A stretch of DNA of 64,000 nucleotides from Actibacterium mucosum KCTC 23349 (GTDB taxonomy: Bacteria; Pseudomonadota; Alphaproteobacteria; Rhodobacterales; Rhodobacteraceae), in the NCBI RefSeq assembly GCF_000647975.1, contig NZ_JFKE01000008.1, positions 46,631 to 110,630 of the forward strand, in the 5' to 3' direction. Under the pieces are notes generated by a model, which saw only the letters and a list, made by a program, of their open reading frames with translations, searched no databases and was not told the DNA's origin. Of this stretch, positions 1-9,322 are shown piece by piece. A program made the position numbers and the translations under genes. Positions within the stretch are counted from its first letter, which is position 1. Every line of letters starts with the position of its first letter.

Positions 1-612
1 CGCCGAATAGCGCCAGGTGTAAAGCCCGCGCGCCGAATGCAGCACCCCCTTGGGGTTCCCGGTCGACCCTGAGGTGTAATACAGCAGCACCGGATCCTCG
101 GCCTCGACCACCGCCGCCGCGGCCTCGTTGGATTGGTTCAGCGCCTCGGCGACCGAGCGCCAGCCCGCGCGCGCGCCCACCGCGAATTTCACCGGCACAT
201 CGGCCAGCCCATCGCCCACCCGGTCCACCTGTTCGGCCCGGCAGATCACCGCCTTGGCCTCGGCGTTGTCGGCGCGGTATTGCACCTCTTTCGCCGTCAG
301 CATCTCGATGCACGGGATCGGCACCGCGCCGAGGCGCAACGCGGCAACCACGGCGATCTGCCATTCGGGGATGCGTGGCATGATGATCATCACCCGGTCG
401 CCCTTGACCACGCCCGCCTCTTGCAGCGCATAGGCCAGCCGCTTGGTCAGCCGCGACATGTCACCATAGGTAAAGACCCGCCGCGCGCCCGCGCCGTTTT
501 CCCAGATCAGGCACAGATCGTCGGTTTTGGCGGCCCAATGGTCCACCACATCGGTGGCAAAGTTGAACTGCGCGGGGATGTCCCACTGAAAATCGTCGAA
601 CGGTTTTTGCAT
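1..612 (-). CDS. Acyl-CoA synthetase (AMP-binding), N-terminal 204 codons, cut by window edge
   Basis: ANL-superfamily ligase that activates a carboxylic acid to its acyl-CoA through an acyl-adenylate. The reading frame begins MQKPFDDFQWDIP and stays open to base 1. The A3 phosphate-binding motif YYTSGSTGNPKG is close to the window edge, around residue 185. Most of the adenylation domain and the whole C-terminal lid domain lie outside the window, so chain-length preference cannot be judged. It is the last visible gene of a long leftward operon, 10 bp after the CoA-transferase, and probably supplies CoA thioesters to the dehydrogenase upstream. The start is the only in-frame ATG near the preceding stop. 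Confidence 0.9.
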   Translation of the reverse strand, partial: MQKPFDDFQWDIPAQFNFATDVVDHWAAKTDDLCLIWENGAGARRVFTYGDMSRLTKRLAYALQEAGVVKGDRVMIIMPRIPEWQIAVVAALRLGAVPIPCIEMLTAKEVQYRADNAEAKAVICRAEQVDRVGDGLADVPVKFAVGARAGWRSVAEALNQSNEAAAAVVEAEDPVLLYYTSGSTGNPKGVLHSARGLYTWRYSA

Positions 613-622
613 GACGGTTCCC

Positions 623-1813
623 TCAGATCACGTTGGTTTCGGCAAGCCGGGCGATGTCGGCATCGTCAAGCCCCAGATCGCCCAGCAGCTCGGCATTATG
701 CTGGCCCAGCGTTGGCGGCGGCGCGGTGATTGCGCAGGGCGTGCCCGACAGCTTGATCGGAAAGCCCAGCTGCGGGATCGTGCCCTCGACCGGATGATCG
801 ACGCTCAGCATCATGTCGCGCGCTTTCAGCTGCGGGTCGTCAAATGCCTCGCCCACGTCATAAACGGCCGAGAACGGGATGTCGGCGGGTTCCAGTTCGG
901 CCACCCAGACGTCGCGCGGTTTGGTCAGGAACAGCGCGTTCAGCCGGTTGAACTGCACCTCGGCGGCATCGTCGTCGGGCCATTGATCGGCGATCAGGTC
1001 CTCCATGCCCACGGCGGTGCAGAAGCGTTCCCAGAAATGCGCCTCGATAATGCCCAGCGCGACAAAGCCGCCATCGGCGCATTCATAGATGTTATAGCAG
1101 GGGGCCGAGCCGATAAACGGCCGCTGGCCACCGCGCGGGTTGTCGCCTGCAAACAGCCAATCCGCCCCGTGATAGGCCAGCCACGAGAACGCGCCATCGG
1201 TCATCGAGATGTCGATGAACTGGCCCGCCCCGTCGCGCCCGCGCGCGATCACCGCGGCCAGAATGCCGGTGGCCGCCATCTGGCTGCCGCCGCCCACATC
1301 GGCGATGGAAAGCCCCGGCACAATCGGGCGCCCGTCGCGCCCGGCAAACAGCCGCGCACCGCCGGCCAGCGACAGATAGTTCAGGTCGTGCCCCGGCATC
1401 AGCCGATAGGGGCCGGTCTGTCCGAACCCCGAAATCGCGCAATAGATCAGGCCCGGATTTTCCGCCGCCAGCCGGTCATAGCCCAGGTTCAGCCGGTCCA
1501 TCACGCCGGGCCGGAACCCTTCGACCACGATGTCGGCACCGGCCACCAGTTTGAGGAACAGCGCCTTGCCCTCGTCTGACTTCAGGTTCAGCGTCACGCT
1601 TTTCTTGTTGCGGTTCAACAGCAGGAACGAGCCGCTTTCCTTCACGTTGATCGGCACAAATTCGCGGTTGTAATCGCCACGGCCGGGTTCTTCGATCTTG
1701 ATGACCTCGGCGCCCATATCGGCCAGCAGCTGCGTGCAAAACGCGCCGGGCAAAAGGCGGGTCAGGTCCAGCACGCGCAGCCCGTCCAGCGCGCCTTTGG
1801 CAGGAATACTCAT
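623..1813 (-). CDS. CaiB/BaiF-family CoA-transferase (type III)
   Basis: Type III CoA-transferase or racemase family, 396 residues, the usual length. It starts GALDGLRVLDLTRLLPGAF, with the family's N-terminal Rossmann-like segment, then the KIEEPGRGDYNR and LNRNKKSVTLNLKS motifs. The aspartate in PGHDLNY (about residue 150) sits where the catalytic Asp of formyl-CoA transferase and alpha-methylacyl-CoA racemase is found. It could transfer CoA between acids or epimerise a 2-methylacyl-CoA; sequence alone does not decide. I place the start at MSIPAKG because that ATG overlaps the upstream SDR stop as ATGA; an ATG four codons earlier is possible. It is co-transcribed with the acyl-CoA genes. 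Confidence 0.88.
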   Translation of the reverse strand: MSIPAKGALDGLRVLDLTRLLPGAFCTQLLADMGAEVIKIEEPGRGDYNREFVPINVKESGSFLLLNRNKKSVTLNLKSDEGKALFLKLVAGADIVVEGFRPGVMDRLNLGYDRLAAENPGLIYCAISGFGQTGPYRLMPGHDLNYLSLAGGARLFAGRDGRPIVPGLSIADVGGGSQMAATGILAAVIARGRDGAGQFIDISMTDGAFSWLAYHGADWLFAGDNPRGGQRPFIGSAPCYNIYECADGGFVALGIIEAHFWERFCTAVGMEDLIADQWPDDDAAEVQFNRLNALFLTKPRDVWVAELEPADIPFSAVYDVGEAFDDPQLKARDMMLSVDHPVEGTIPQLGFPIKLSGTPCAITAPPPTLGQHNAELLGDLGLDDADIARLAETNVI

Positions 1814-2562
1814 GTGGCTGTCCACCCCCCGTCGGCGGCGATGGTGGCGCCGGTCACATAGCTGGCCGCATCAGAGGCCAGAAACACCACTGCGCCCGCC
1901 ATCTCGGCCGGTTCGGCCAGACGGCCCGCCGGGGTGCGGTCTTCGACCATGCTGCGTAGGCCGTCATTGGCCGACAGCCCGGCGGTCAGGTCGGTTTTCA
2001 CATAGCCCGGGGCCACGTTGTTCACCCGCACGCCCTTGGCCCCCCAATCCTTGGCCAGCGACCGCGACAAGGCCTCGACCCCGGCCTTGGCGGCGCAGTA
2101 GGCGCCGGTGCGTGCCAGCCCGGTTTTGGCCGCCACCGAGGTGATGTTGATGATCGAGCCATGGGCGCGGTCCAGCATCTTTTGCCCGAACCCGCGAATG
2201 CACAGAAACGTGCCGGTCAGGTTCACGTCAACGATGTGGTTCCATTCCTGATCCGTGGTGCGTTCCAGCGGCTTGTAATACGGGTTCACGCCCGCATTGT
2301 TCACCAGCACGTCCACCGGCCCCAATGCGGTTTCGGCGTGGGATACCAGTGCCTGTACGGCCTCGGCCTCGGCAATGTCGCCGGCGTAGCTCAACGTGCC
2401 TTTCGGCATGCTTTCAAGCGCTTTTGACAGGCTGTCGAGGCTGCGCCCGGTGATCATCACGCGCGCGCCCGCCTCGGCCAGCGCCGTTGCGATGGCCAGG
2501 CCAATGCCCCGGCTGCCGCCGGTCACGACGGCGTTTTTTCCGCTTAAGTCAAGCATGTTCAC
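1810..2562 (-). CDS. SDR-family oxidoreductase, 3-ketoacyl/hydroxyacyl type
   Basis: Classical short-chain dehydrogenase, 250 residues. The TGGSRGIG cofactor motif is near residue 15, NNAG near 90, and the catalytic Ser...Tyr-x-x-x-Lys reads NITSVAAKTG...YCAAK. The ending ADGGWT is typical of FabG-like members. In this operon it plausibly reduces or oxidises a keto/hydroxy group on an acyl-CoA; in the levulinate pathway the equivalent step is made by LvaD. The GTG at 2562 overlaps the upstream dehydrogenase stop as GTGA, which favours translational coupling; the ATG two codons later (2556) is the alternative start. Substrate is inferred from neighbours only. Confidence 0.85.
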   Translation of the reverse strand: MNMLDLSGKNAVVTGGSRGIGLAIATALAEAGARVMITGRSLDSLSKALESMPKGTLSYAGDIAEAEAVQALVSHAETALGPVDVLVNNAGVNPYYKPLERTTDQEWNHIVDVNLTGTFLCIRGFGQKMLDRAHGSIINITSVAAKTGLARTGAYCAAKAGVEALSRSLAKDWGAKGVRVNNVAPGYVKTDLTAGLSANDGLRSMVEDRTPAGRLAEPAEMAGAVVFLASDAASYVTGATIAADGGWTAT

Positions 2563-3737
2563 TGATTTACCCCTGCTTTCTTCAGCACCTTGCGCGCCAG
2601 CGACCAGCGGTGCACCTCGGACGGGCCGTCATAGATGCGAAAGCCGCGCACCTCGCGGAAAATGCGTTCCACCGGCGTTTCGCTGGTGATGCCGCGCCCA
2701 CCCAGGATCTGCATCGACCGGTCCACCACGTTCCAGATCACCTCGGAGCATTGCACCTTGGCCATCGAGCTTTCGGTGGTGCCGCGCCCGCCCTGGTCCA
2801 GCACCCAGGCCGCCTGTTGCAGCGACAACCGCGCGCCGCGCATCTCGATCTCGTTATCGGCCAGCATAAAGCCCACGCCCTCGTGCTCGCCCAGCGCCTT
2901 GCCAAATGCGTGGCGCGTGGTGGCATAGCGCGCGGCCACGTCATGGGCGCGCTGCGCGGCCCCCAGCCAGCGCATGCAATGGGTCAGACGCGCGGGCGCC
3001 AGACGGACCTGCGCGTATTTGAACCCTTCGCCCGCGGCGCCCAGGATGTCGTCCTCTTGCAGCACAAGGTTTTCAAAGCGCATCACCGAGTGGCCGCCGG
3101 CAAAGCTGCTGTCCATGGTGTCCATGTCGCGGTCGATCGAAATGCCGTCGCGGGGCAGGGGGGTCAGGAACATCGTGGCGCCGCCATCGTGGTCGCCGCC
3201 CACATTGCGGGCCATGATGATACAGAAACTGGCCCCGCGCGCCCCGGTGATCAGCCACTTTGTGCCGTTGATCACATAGCCATCGGCGGTTTTCTCGGCG
3301 GTGGTCTGCATCATCGACGGGTCAGCGCCGGCGCCATCGGGCTCGGTCATGGCAAAGCACGACCGCGCGCCGCGCGCCAGCGGCGCCAGATAGGCGGCGC
3401 GCTGCGCGTCATTGGCGACCATGTCCAGCAGGTGCAAATTGCCCTCGTCCGGCGCAGCGCAATGCAGCGCGGCGATGCCCAGCAACGAATATCCGGCGGC
3501 CTCGAACACCACCGACCGGTCCACCTGGTTCAGGCCCAGCCCGCCAAATTCCTTGGGCGCGTGCGGGGCAAACAGACCCGCCGCGCGGCCCAGCGCGTTC
3601 AGTTCGACCCGCAGCTCGTCGGTGGGGCCATGGGTGCCCCAGCGCGGGTCATCCTCGTAAGGGATCACCTGCTGTTCGACAAAGGCCCGCGTGCGGGCGG
3701 CCAGTTCGGTGATCTCAGGGCTGTGCGAAAAGTCCAA
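2559..3737 (-). CDS. Acyl-CoA dehydrogenase, ACAD10/11-like
   Basis: FAD-dependent acyl-CoA dehydrogenase, 392 residues. Flavin and substrate motifs include CFAMTEPDGAGADPSMM, WLITGARGA and the ending LGGRGITSETPVERIFRE...YDGPSEVHR. The last motif has Asp-Gly-Pro-x-Glu-Val-His in place of the YEGT of medium-chain enzymes, as in the ACAD10/11 branch. That branch pairs with APH-fold kinases that phosphorylate 4-hydroxyacyl-CoAs, and the next gene upstream is such a kinase. I chose the TTG start at 3737: GGAGG lies just ahead and the upstream stop is 1 nt away. Longer in-frame extensions would run back into the kinase gene and are unlikely. Confidence 0.88.
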   Translation of the reverse strand: MDFSHSPEITELAARTRAFVEQQVIPYEDDPRWGTHGPTDELRVELNALGRAAGLFAPHAPKEFGGLGLNQVDRSVVFEAAGYSLLGIAALHCAAPDEGNLHLLDMVANDAQRAAYLAPLARGARSCFAMTEPDGAGADPSMMQTTAEKTADGYVINGTKWLITGARGASFCIIMARNVGGDHDGGATMFLTPLPRDGISIDRDMDTMDSSFAGGHSVMRFENLVLQEDDILGAAGEGFKYAQVRLAPARLTHCMRWLGAAQRAHDVAARYATTRHAFGKALGEHEGVGFMLADNEIEMRGARLSLQQAAWVLDQGGRGTTESSMAKVQCSEVIWNVVDRSMQILGGRGITSETPVERIFREVRGFRIYDGPSEVHRWSLARKVLKKAGVNQ

Positions 3738-3738
3738 T

Positions 3739-4782
3739 TTATCCTCCCAAACGCGCCACGTCGCGCGCATATTCCAACAGCTCGACACCCAGGGTGCCAA
3801 ATTCGGCATAGCGGTCATCGCCCAGCGCGCCATCGACCCAGCGCGCGTGCAATTGCAGGAAAATCACCGCAAGTTTCAGCTGGCACAGGGCGCGCATCGC
3901 GCCCAACGTGTCCAGCGACCGGCCCGTGGCGCGGCCATAGGCGGCGGCCATGTCGTCGCGGCTGGGAAATCCGGCATGGCCCGTGGGCATCTGGCGCAGC
4001 CGCTGCATGCCTTCGGGATCACCCGGCTCGGTCCAATAGCTCAGCAGCGTCGCCAGATCATAGATCGGGTCGCCCAGCGTCGCCATGTCCCAATCCAGCA
4101 GCGCCACGGCGCGCAGCCCGTCATCGGCCAGGATCAGGTTGTCCAGCTTGATGTCGCAATGCAGCAGCGTCACGTCGCCATCGGCCCAGCCATCAAACCG
4201 CGCCTGCACCAGATCGGCGGCCTCGCGCGCCAGCCCCGCGTGGGGTGTGCCGTCTGACATGGTGACCACGGCACCCGACCAGCGCGCGGCGTTGCGCGGC
4301 ACAAACCCCGCCGGCCGGCCCAGCGTGTCCAGCCCGCATGCCGCCGGGTCCACCGCGTGCAGGTCGGCCATCGCGCCGGCCAGAAGGCCGGGCAGGGCCG
4401 CGGCCATATCCTCGCCCGGGTTCATCGCCGACAAATCGTCGCCGCGAAAAACGCGGCCCTGCCGAAATTCGATCAGTTGGAACGGCGCGCCCAGAACCGC
4501 GGCGTCTTCGCACAGGTGGAAACTGCGCGGCGCCAGCGGCAGATGCGCCGACAGGCGCGACAGCACCCGGTGTTCGCGCGCCATGTCATGGGCGCCTTTG
4601 GGCAATGGCCCCGACGGCGCGCGGCGCAGAATGGCGCGCTGACCATCCACAGACAGCTCGAAATTCAGGTTCGCCAACCCGCCGGCACAGCGCTTGGGCG
4701 CCACGTCGCGGTCCAGCGTCAGACCCTGTTCGGCCAAATACCGGGCCAGGATTTCGGTATCCAGTTCAAAGGGCTTCGTCAT
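3739..4782 (-). CDS. Aminoglycoside-phosphotransferase-fold kinase (LvaA / ACAD11 kinase-like)
   Basis: Protein-kinase-like phosphotransferase of the APH family, 347 residues. The catalytic loop LLHCDIKLDNLIL matches the Brenner motif HxDxxxxN, and the metal-binding segment is LLDWDMATLGDP. In Pseudomonas putida LvaA and in human ACAD10/11, this fold phosphorylates the hydroxyl of 4-hydroxyacyl-CoA so that the partner dehydrogenase can eliminate phosphate. Immediate linkage to an ACAD10/11-like dehydrogenase (1 nt gap) supports that role here rather than antibiotic resistance. The start is MTKPFEL at 4782; ATG at 4800 is an alternative and neither has a strong ribosome site. No LvaB-like small partner is seen. 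Confidence 0.82.
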   Translation of the reverse strand: MTKPFELDTEILARYLAEQGLTLDRDVAPKRCAGGLANLNFELSVDGQRAILRRAPSGPLPKGAHDMAREHRVLSRLSAHLPLAPRSFHLCEDAAVLGAPFQLIEFRQGRVFRGDDLSAMNPGEDMAAALPGLLAGAMADLHAVDPAACGLDTLGRPAGFVPRNAARWSGAVVTMSDGTPHAGLAREAADLVQARFDGWADGDVTLLHCDIKLDNLILADDGLRAVALLDWDMATLGDPIYDLATLLSYWTEPGDPEGMQRLRQMPTGHAGFPSRDDMAAAYGRATGRSLDTLGAMRALCQLKLAVIFLQLHARWVDGALGDDRYAEFGTLGVELLEYARDVARLGG

Positions 4783-4867
4783 ATTATTCTGTCCGACCAT
4801 ATTCACGTTGAAACACCTTGGACCAAAGTTCCGCGCACGACCAGCCACAGTTTGGTTGGGCTGAACA

Positions 4868-5881
4868 TCATTCCGCCCCCATCGTCAGCAGCAGCTTGCC
4901 GATATGGTCGCCCTGTTGCAGCGCGATATGCGCGTCGGCGGCGCGGTCCAGCGGATACCGGGCCTGAACCACCGGCTGCAGGCGGCCCTGGGCAAAGAGC
5001 GGCCAGACCTCGGTGCGCAGCTCGGCCCCGATGGCGGCTTTCTGCGCGGGCGTGCGCGCCCACAGGGTTGACCCGGTGATCGTCAACCGCCGGGTCAGCA
5101 GTTTGCCGATATTGAACGCGGTTTCCATCCCCTCCATCAGGCCGATCATCACCACCGTCCCTTCCAGCGCCAGCGCGTCCAGGTTGCGTTGCAGATAGCT
5201 GCCGGCAACCATGTCCAGGATCAGGTCCACGCCCTGGCCGCCGGTCTCGGCCATCACCTCGGCGACGAAATCGCGGTCACGGTAATTGATCGCCGCATCG
5301 GCCCCCAGCCGCAGGCAGGCATCGCATTTGGCAGGGCTGCCGGCGGTGCACAGCACGCGCGCGCCAAAGGCGCGGGCCAGCTGAATGGCGGTCACGCCGA
5401 TGCCGCTGGACCCGCCATGGATCAGCACCGTCTGCCCGGTATGCAGCCCGCCGCGCTGAAAGAGGTTGGCCCACACGGTGAAAAAGGTTTCCGGCAGCGC
5501 GGCGGCATCGACCACCGCCACACCCTCGGGCACCGGCAGCACCAGCGTGGCGTCGGCCAGCACGTATTCGCCATAGCCGCCTTCCTTCAGCAGCGCGCAG
5601 ACCGGCGCGCCAGCGGTCAGTCCGGTCACCCCGTCGCCGGTCTCGGCCACCCAGCCCGACACTTCCAGCCCCAGCACGTCGTATTCGGTGCCCGGCGGGG
5701 CGGGATAGCTGCGGTCGCGTTGCAGGATGTCGCCGCGGTTCAGCCCGGCCGCGGCCACCCGGATCAGCACCTGCCCGGGGCCGGGGCGCGGCACCGGGCG
5801 GGTTTCCAGCAGCAGGCTGTGCGCATCGCCGCCCAGCCGGGCCGAGATCACGCGCATGGATTGGGGCAGATCTTGGGTCAT
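4868..5881 (-). CDS. NADPH:quinone oxidoreductase-type MDR protein
   Basis: Zinc-independent medium-chain dehydrogenase/reductase, 337 residues, of the quinone oxidoreductase / PIG3 branch. The GroES-like N-terminal half holds GLNRGDILQRDRSYP and PPGTEYDVLGLEVSG. The nucleotide-binding half has HGGSSGIGVTAIQLARAFG. It lacks the cysteine cluster of structural-zinc alcohol dehydrogenases. It could reduce an enoyl thioester or a quinone-like intermediate of the acid pathway, or deal with reactive carbonyls. It sits 9 bp after livF and 85 bp before the kinase gene in the same leftward operon. The substrate is unknown. Confidence 0.85.
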   Translation of the reverse strand: MTQDLPQSMRVISARLGGDAHSLLLETRPVPRPGPGQVLIRVAAAGLNRGDILQRDRSYPAPPGTEYDVLGLEVSGWVAETGDGVTGLTAGAPVCALLKEGGYGEYVLADATLVLPVPEGVAVVDAAALPETFFTVWANLFQRGGLHTGQTVLIHGGSSGIGVTAIQLARAFGARVLCTAGSPAKCDACLRLGADAAINYRDRDFVAEVMAETGGQGVDLILDMVAGSYLQRNLDALALEGTVVMIGLMEGMETAFNIGKLLTRRLTITGSTLWARTPAQKAAIGAELRTEVWPLFAQGRLQPVVQARYPLDRAADAHIALQQGDHIGKLLLTMGAE

Positions 5882-5890
5882 AACAGCGTC

Positions 5891-6600
5891 CTAAACCGAG
5901 AGGTATTTGTCGATCAGCGCCTGATCGGCCATCAGCGCGTCGATGGCGCCGCTGAACACCGCGGTGCCGTGGTCGATCACCACCGCATTGGTGGCCAGGT
6001 CCAGGCAGAACCGCATGTTCTGTTCCGCCAGAACAATGGTCAGCCCACCGGCGCGCAGGTCCTTCAGCACGTGCCCGATCTGTTCGACGATCAGCGGGGC
6101 CAGCCCCTCGGACGGTTCGTCCAGCAGCAACAGGTCGGGGTTGCCCATCAGCGTGCGCGCCAGCGACAGCATCTGCTGTTCGCCGCCCGACAACAGCCCG
6201 GCCTGCCGCGACTTCAGCGGGGTCAGCATCGGGAACGTGTCGTAGATCCGCTCCAGCGTCCAATCGCGTTGACCCTTGGTGCCCGCCTTGGCGCCCATCA
6301 GCAGGTTGTCTTCGACGGTCAGCTCGGCAAAGACCTGCCGGTCTTCGGGCACATAGCCAACGCCTGCGCGCGCCACCCGTTCGGGCCGCCAGCCGCTGAT
6401 GGTTTTGCCGCCGTACTGCGTGGCGCCGCGGGCCGGTTTCAGCACGCCCATCAACGATTTCATCGTGGTGGACTTGCCCGCCCCGTTGCGCCCCAGCAGC
6501 GCCAGCGTCTCGCCACGCTCAACCGACAGCGACATGTCAAACAGCACCTGGCTCAGCCCGTAATAGCTGCACAGGCCCTGGGCGCTCAGCATGGTTGTGG

Positions 6601-6604
<4 letters not shown>
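5891..6604 (-). CDS. livF: Branched-chain amino acid-type ABC transporter ATPase (LivF-like)
   Basis: Cytoplasmic ATPase of a HAAT-family importer, 237 residues. Walker A is GRNGAGKST, the signature is LLSGGEQQMLSLART, and Walker B is LLLDEPSEGLAP, the last being typical of LivF. Its start overlaps the livG stop as ATGA. It pairs with LivG beneath LivH and LivM. Because the operon continues into CoA-ligase and dehydrogenase genes, the imported compound is more likely a carboxylic acid than leucine, as is common for this transporter family in soil and marine alphaproteobacteria; that is inference. Confidence 0.93.
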
Positions 6605-7351
<747 letters not shown>

Positions 7352-7365
<14 letters not shown>

Positions 7366-8347
7366 GGGTTGCCTCCTTTGCGTCGGCGGTGGGTTGGGCG
7401 GGGGTCGACTTGCGCCCGCCGGGTTTCACGAAATCCAGCACACCTTTGCGCAGACCCAGCGAGAACAGCAGGATGATGCCTCCCAAAAACAGCCCGTAAT
7501 GGTCGGTATAGGTCACCACGATGTCGTTCAGACCGGTCAGGATCAGCGCCCCGAGGATCGGGCCAAAGAAGTTGGTCAACCCGCCCAGCATCACCATAAA
7601 GATCGCCTCGCCCGAGGTGGTCCAGAAGGCAAAGTCGGGATACGCGCCCGAGATGAACAGCGCCAGGATGATGCCGCCCACCGACGAGAACACCGCCGAC
7701 AGCACGAAACAGGTCAGCTTGACGGCAAAGACGTTCACGCCCAGGAAGATGGCGCGACGCTCATTGTCGCGGATCATGCGCAGGGTAAAGCCAAAGGGCG
7801 ACGACACGATGCGGTGCATCAAATACATCGCCAGAACCGTGACCGTGACGCAAAAGGCATAAAGATGTTCGGGCTGGTTCAGATCCACGCCGAAAAAGAC
7901 CGGCGTCGGGATGCCACCCAACAAGCCGTTATCGCCGCCGGTCACATCCACCCAGCTGAGCAGGATCGAGTGAAAGAACATCTGAAACGCCAGCGTCAGA
8001 AAGGCGAAATAGATCTCGCTCAGGCGGACACAGATGGCGCCGATCAGGGCCGCGATGGCCCCGGTGATGATCAGCGCCGCCACAATGGCCAGCGGCACCG
8101 GCATGATCTGCGCCTGCATGATCGCGCCAAAGGAATAGGCGCCCGAGGCAAAGAACATCGCATGGCCGAACGAGATCAGCCCGGTATAGCCGATCAGCAG
8201 GTTCAGACCGGTGGCCAACAGGCCCCAGGCCGCGGCGAAGATGATGTAATCGGCCAGCTTCTCGCCACCGCCCAGATGCGGCAGCGCCAATAGCACCACC
8301 AATGCGGCCAGCGCGATCAGCGCGTTGCGTGTGGTTGAACGGGTCAT
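7352..8347 (-). CDS. livM: Branched-chain amino acid-type ABC transporter permease (LivM-like)
   Basis: Inner-membrane permease, 331 residues, with about ten hydrophobic segments. Family landmarks are the GYTGLISFGHAMFFASGAY stretch and the late EAIFMVMLGGLTNFFGPILGA loop. The frame stays open upstream through livH, but the start at MTRSTTRN (8347) is supported by an ATGA overlap with the livH stop. The C-terminus has a hydrophilic tail with RKGVLDFVKPGG. It works with LivH as the membrane channel. Confidence 0.93.
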
Positions 8348-9255
8348 GGACGGCTCGCTTCTTGACGGCCCAACAGGCCGTTGGGTTTCAAAACAAGGAC
8401 AAGGCCCATCATCACGTACATCAGCCCGTCGACGAATAACGGGAACCCGATGGAGCCATAGGACCGCACCAGCCCGATCAGGATCGACGCCACCAGCGCC
8501 CCGGTGACCGAGCCCATGCCGCCGATGACGGTGACCACGAAGGACACGATCAAGACCGAAAAGCCCATGCCCGGCGTCAGCGCCCGGATCGGCGCGGCCA
8601 GCCCCCCGGCCATACCCGCCAGGAACATGCCCAGCGCAAAGACCGACAGATAGATCAGCGGCGTGGGGATCCCCAGCGCCGACACCATCGTCGGGTTCAC
8701 CGCGGTGGCGCGGATGATGCGGCCGTATTGGGTGCGCTCGATGATGAACCACAGCACCGCGGCAAAGACAGCCGCCACCGTGATGATGAAGATATAGAAC
8801 GGCGGCACAATGCCACCTGCGATAAAGACCGGCGGCAGACGGAACGCCTGCGGCATCCCCATCGACAGGTATTCCGAGCCCCAGATGATCTGCACCAGGT
8901 CATCGGCCACCAGAACGAAGCCATAGCAGACCAAAAGCTGCAACAGCACGTTCTCGCCATAGACCCGCCGGATTGCAAAGCGCTCGAACAATACGCCCAG
9001 GATCGCGGCGCCGAACCCGCCGGCCAGCACGGCCACCAGATAGCTGCCGGTCACCTGATAGGCAGAATAGGCCAGATAGGCCCCGACCATATAGAATGCC
9101 CCGTGGGCAAAGTTCACGATGCCCAGCACGCCGAAAATCAGCGTCAGCCCGGCGGCGACCAGAAAGAACAGCATGCCGATGATCAGGCCGCTGGTGGTTT
9201 GGGTGACGACGCAGGACAAAGATGTCAGGCAGTCGAGCAAGGCTGCGGGTTCCAT
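8344..9255 (-). CDS. livH: Branched-chain amino acid-type ABC transporter permease (LivH-like)
   Basis: Inner-membrane permease, 303 residues. The core GVLGIVNFAHGAFYMVGAYL is the LivH hallmark and VSFVVTVIGGMGSVTGALVA is the coupling-loop region. The N-terminus is a little longer than in E. coli LivH and begins with a short hydrophilic lead before the first membrane segment. It is the first membrane gene after the binding-protein gene, and a stem-loop between the two probably sets different expression levels. Confidence 0.93.
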   Translation of the reverse strand: MEPAALLDCLTSLSCVVTQTTSGLIIGMLFFLVAAGLTLIFGVLGIVNFAHGAFYMVGAYLAYSAYQVTGSYLVAVLAGGFGAAILGVLFERFAIRRVYGENVLLQLLVCYGFVLVADDLVQIIWGSEYLSMGMPQAFRLPPVFIAGGIVPPFYIFIITVAAVFAAVLWFIIERTQYGRIIRATAVNPTMVSALGIPTPLIYLSVFALGMFLAGMAGGLAAPIRALTPGMGFSVLIVSFVVTVIGGMGSVTGALVASILIGLVRSYGSIGFPLFVDGLMYVMMGLVLVLKPNGLLGRQEASRP

Positions 9256-9275
9256 AAGCCTCTCGCTTTATTGGT

Positions 9276-9309
9276 AAAAAGGGGCCGGGATGCGCGAACG
9301 CATCCCGGC
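9276..9309 (-). terminator. Intrinsic terminator or attenuator between binding-protein gene and livH
   Basis: On the minus strand, GCCGGGATGCG pairs perfectly with CGCATCCCGGC around a TTCG loop, followed by CCCCTTTTT. An 11-bp GC-rich stem with a UUCG tetraloop and a T-run is a complete intrinsic terminator. Placed after the binding-protein gene and before livH, it would let the binding protein be made in excess over the membrane parts, as is usual for ABC importers. Confidence 0.8.
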
Positions 9310-9322
9310 AGTCTGGGTTGGA

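Noticed and set aside
3739..4782. Aminoglycoside resistance gene
   Set aside because: The fold is shared, but the gene is locked into an acyl-CoA operon beside an ACAD10/11-like dehydrogenase.
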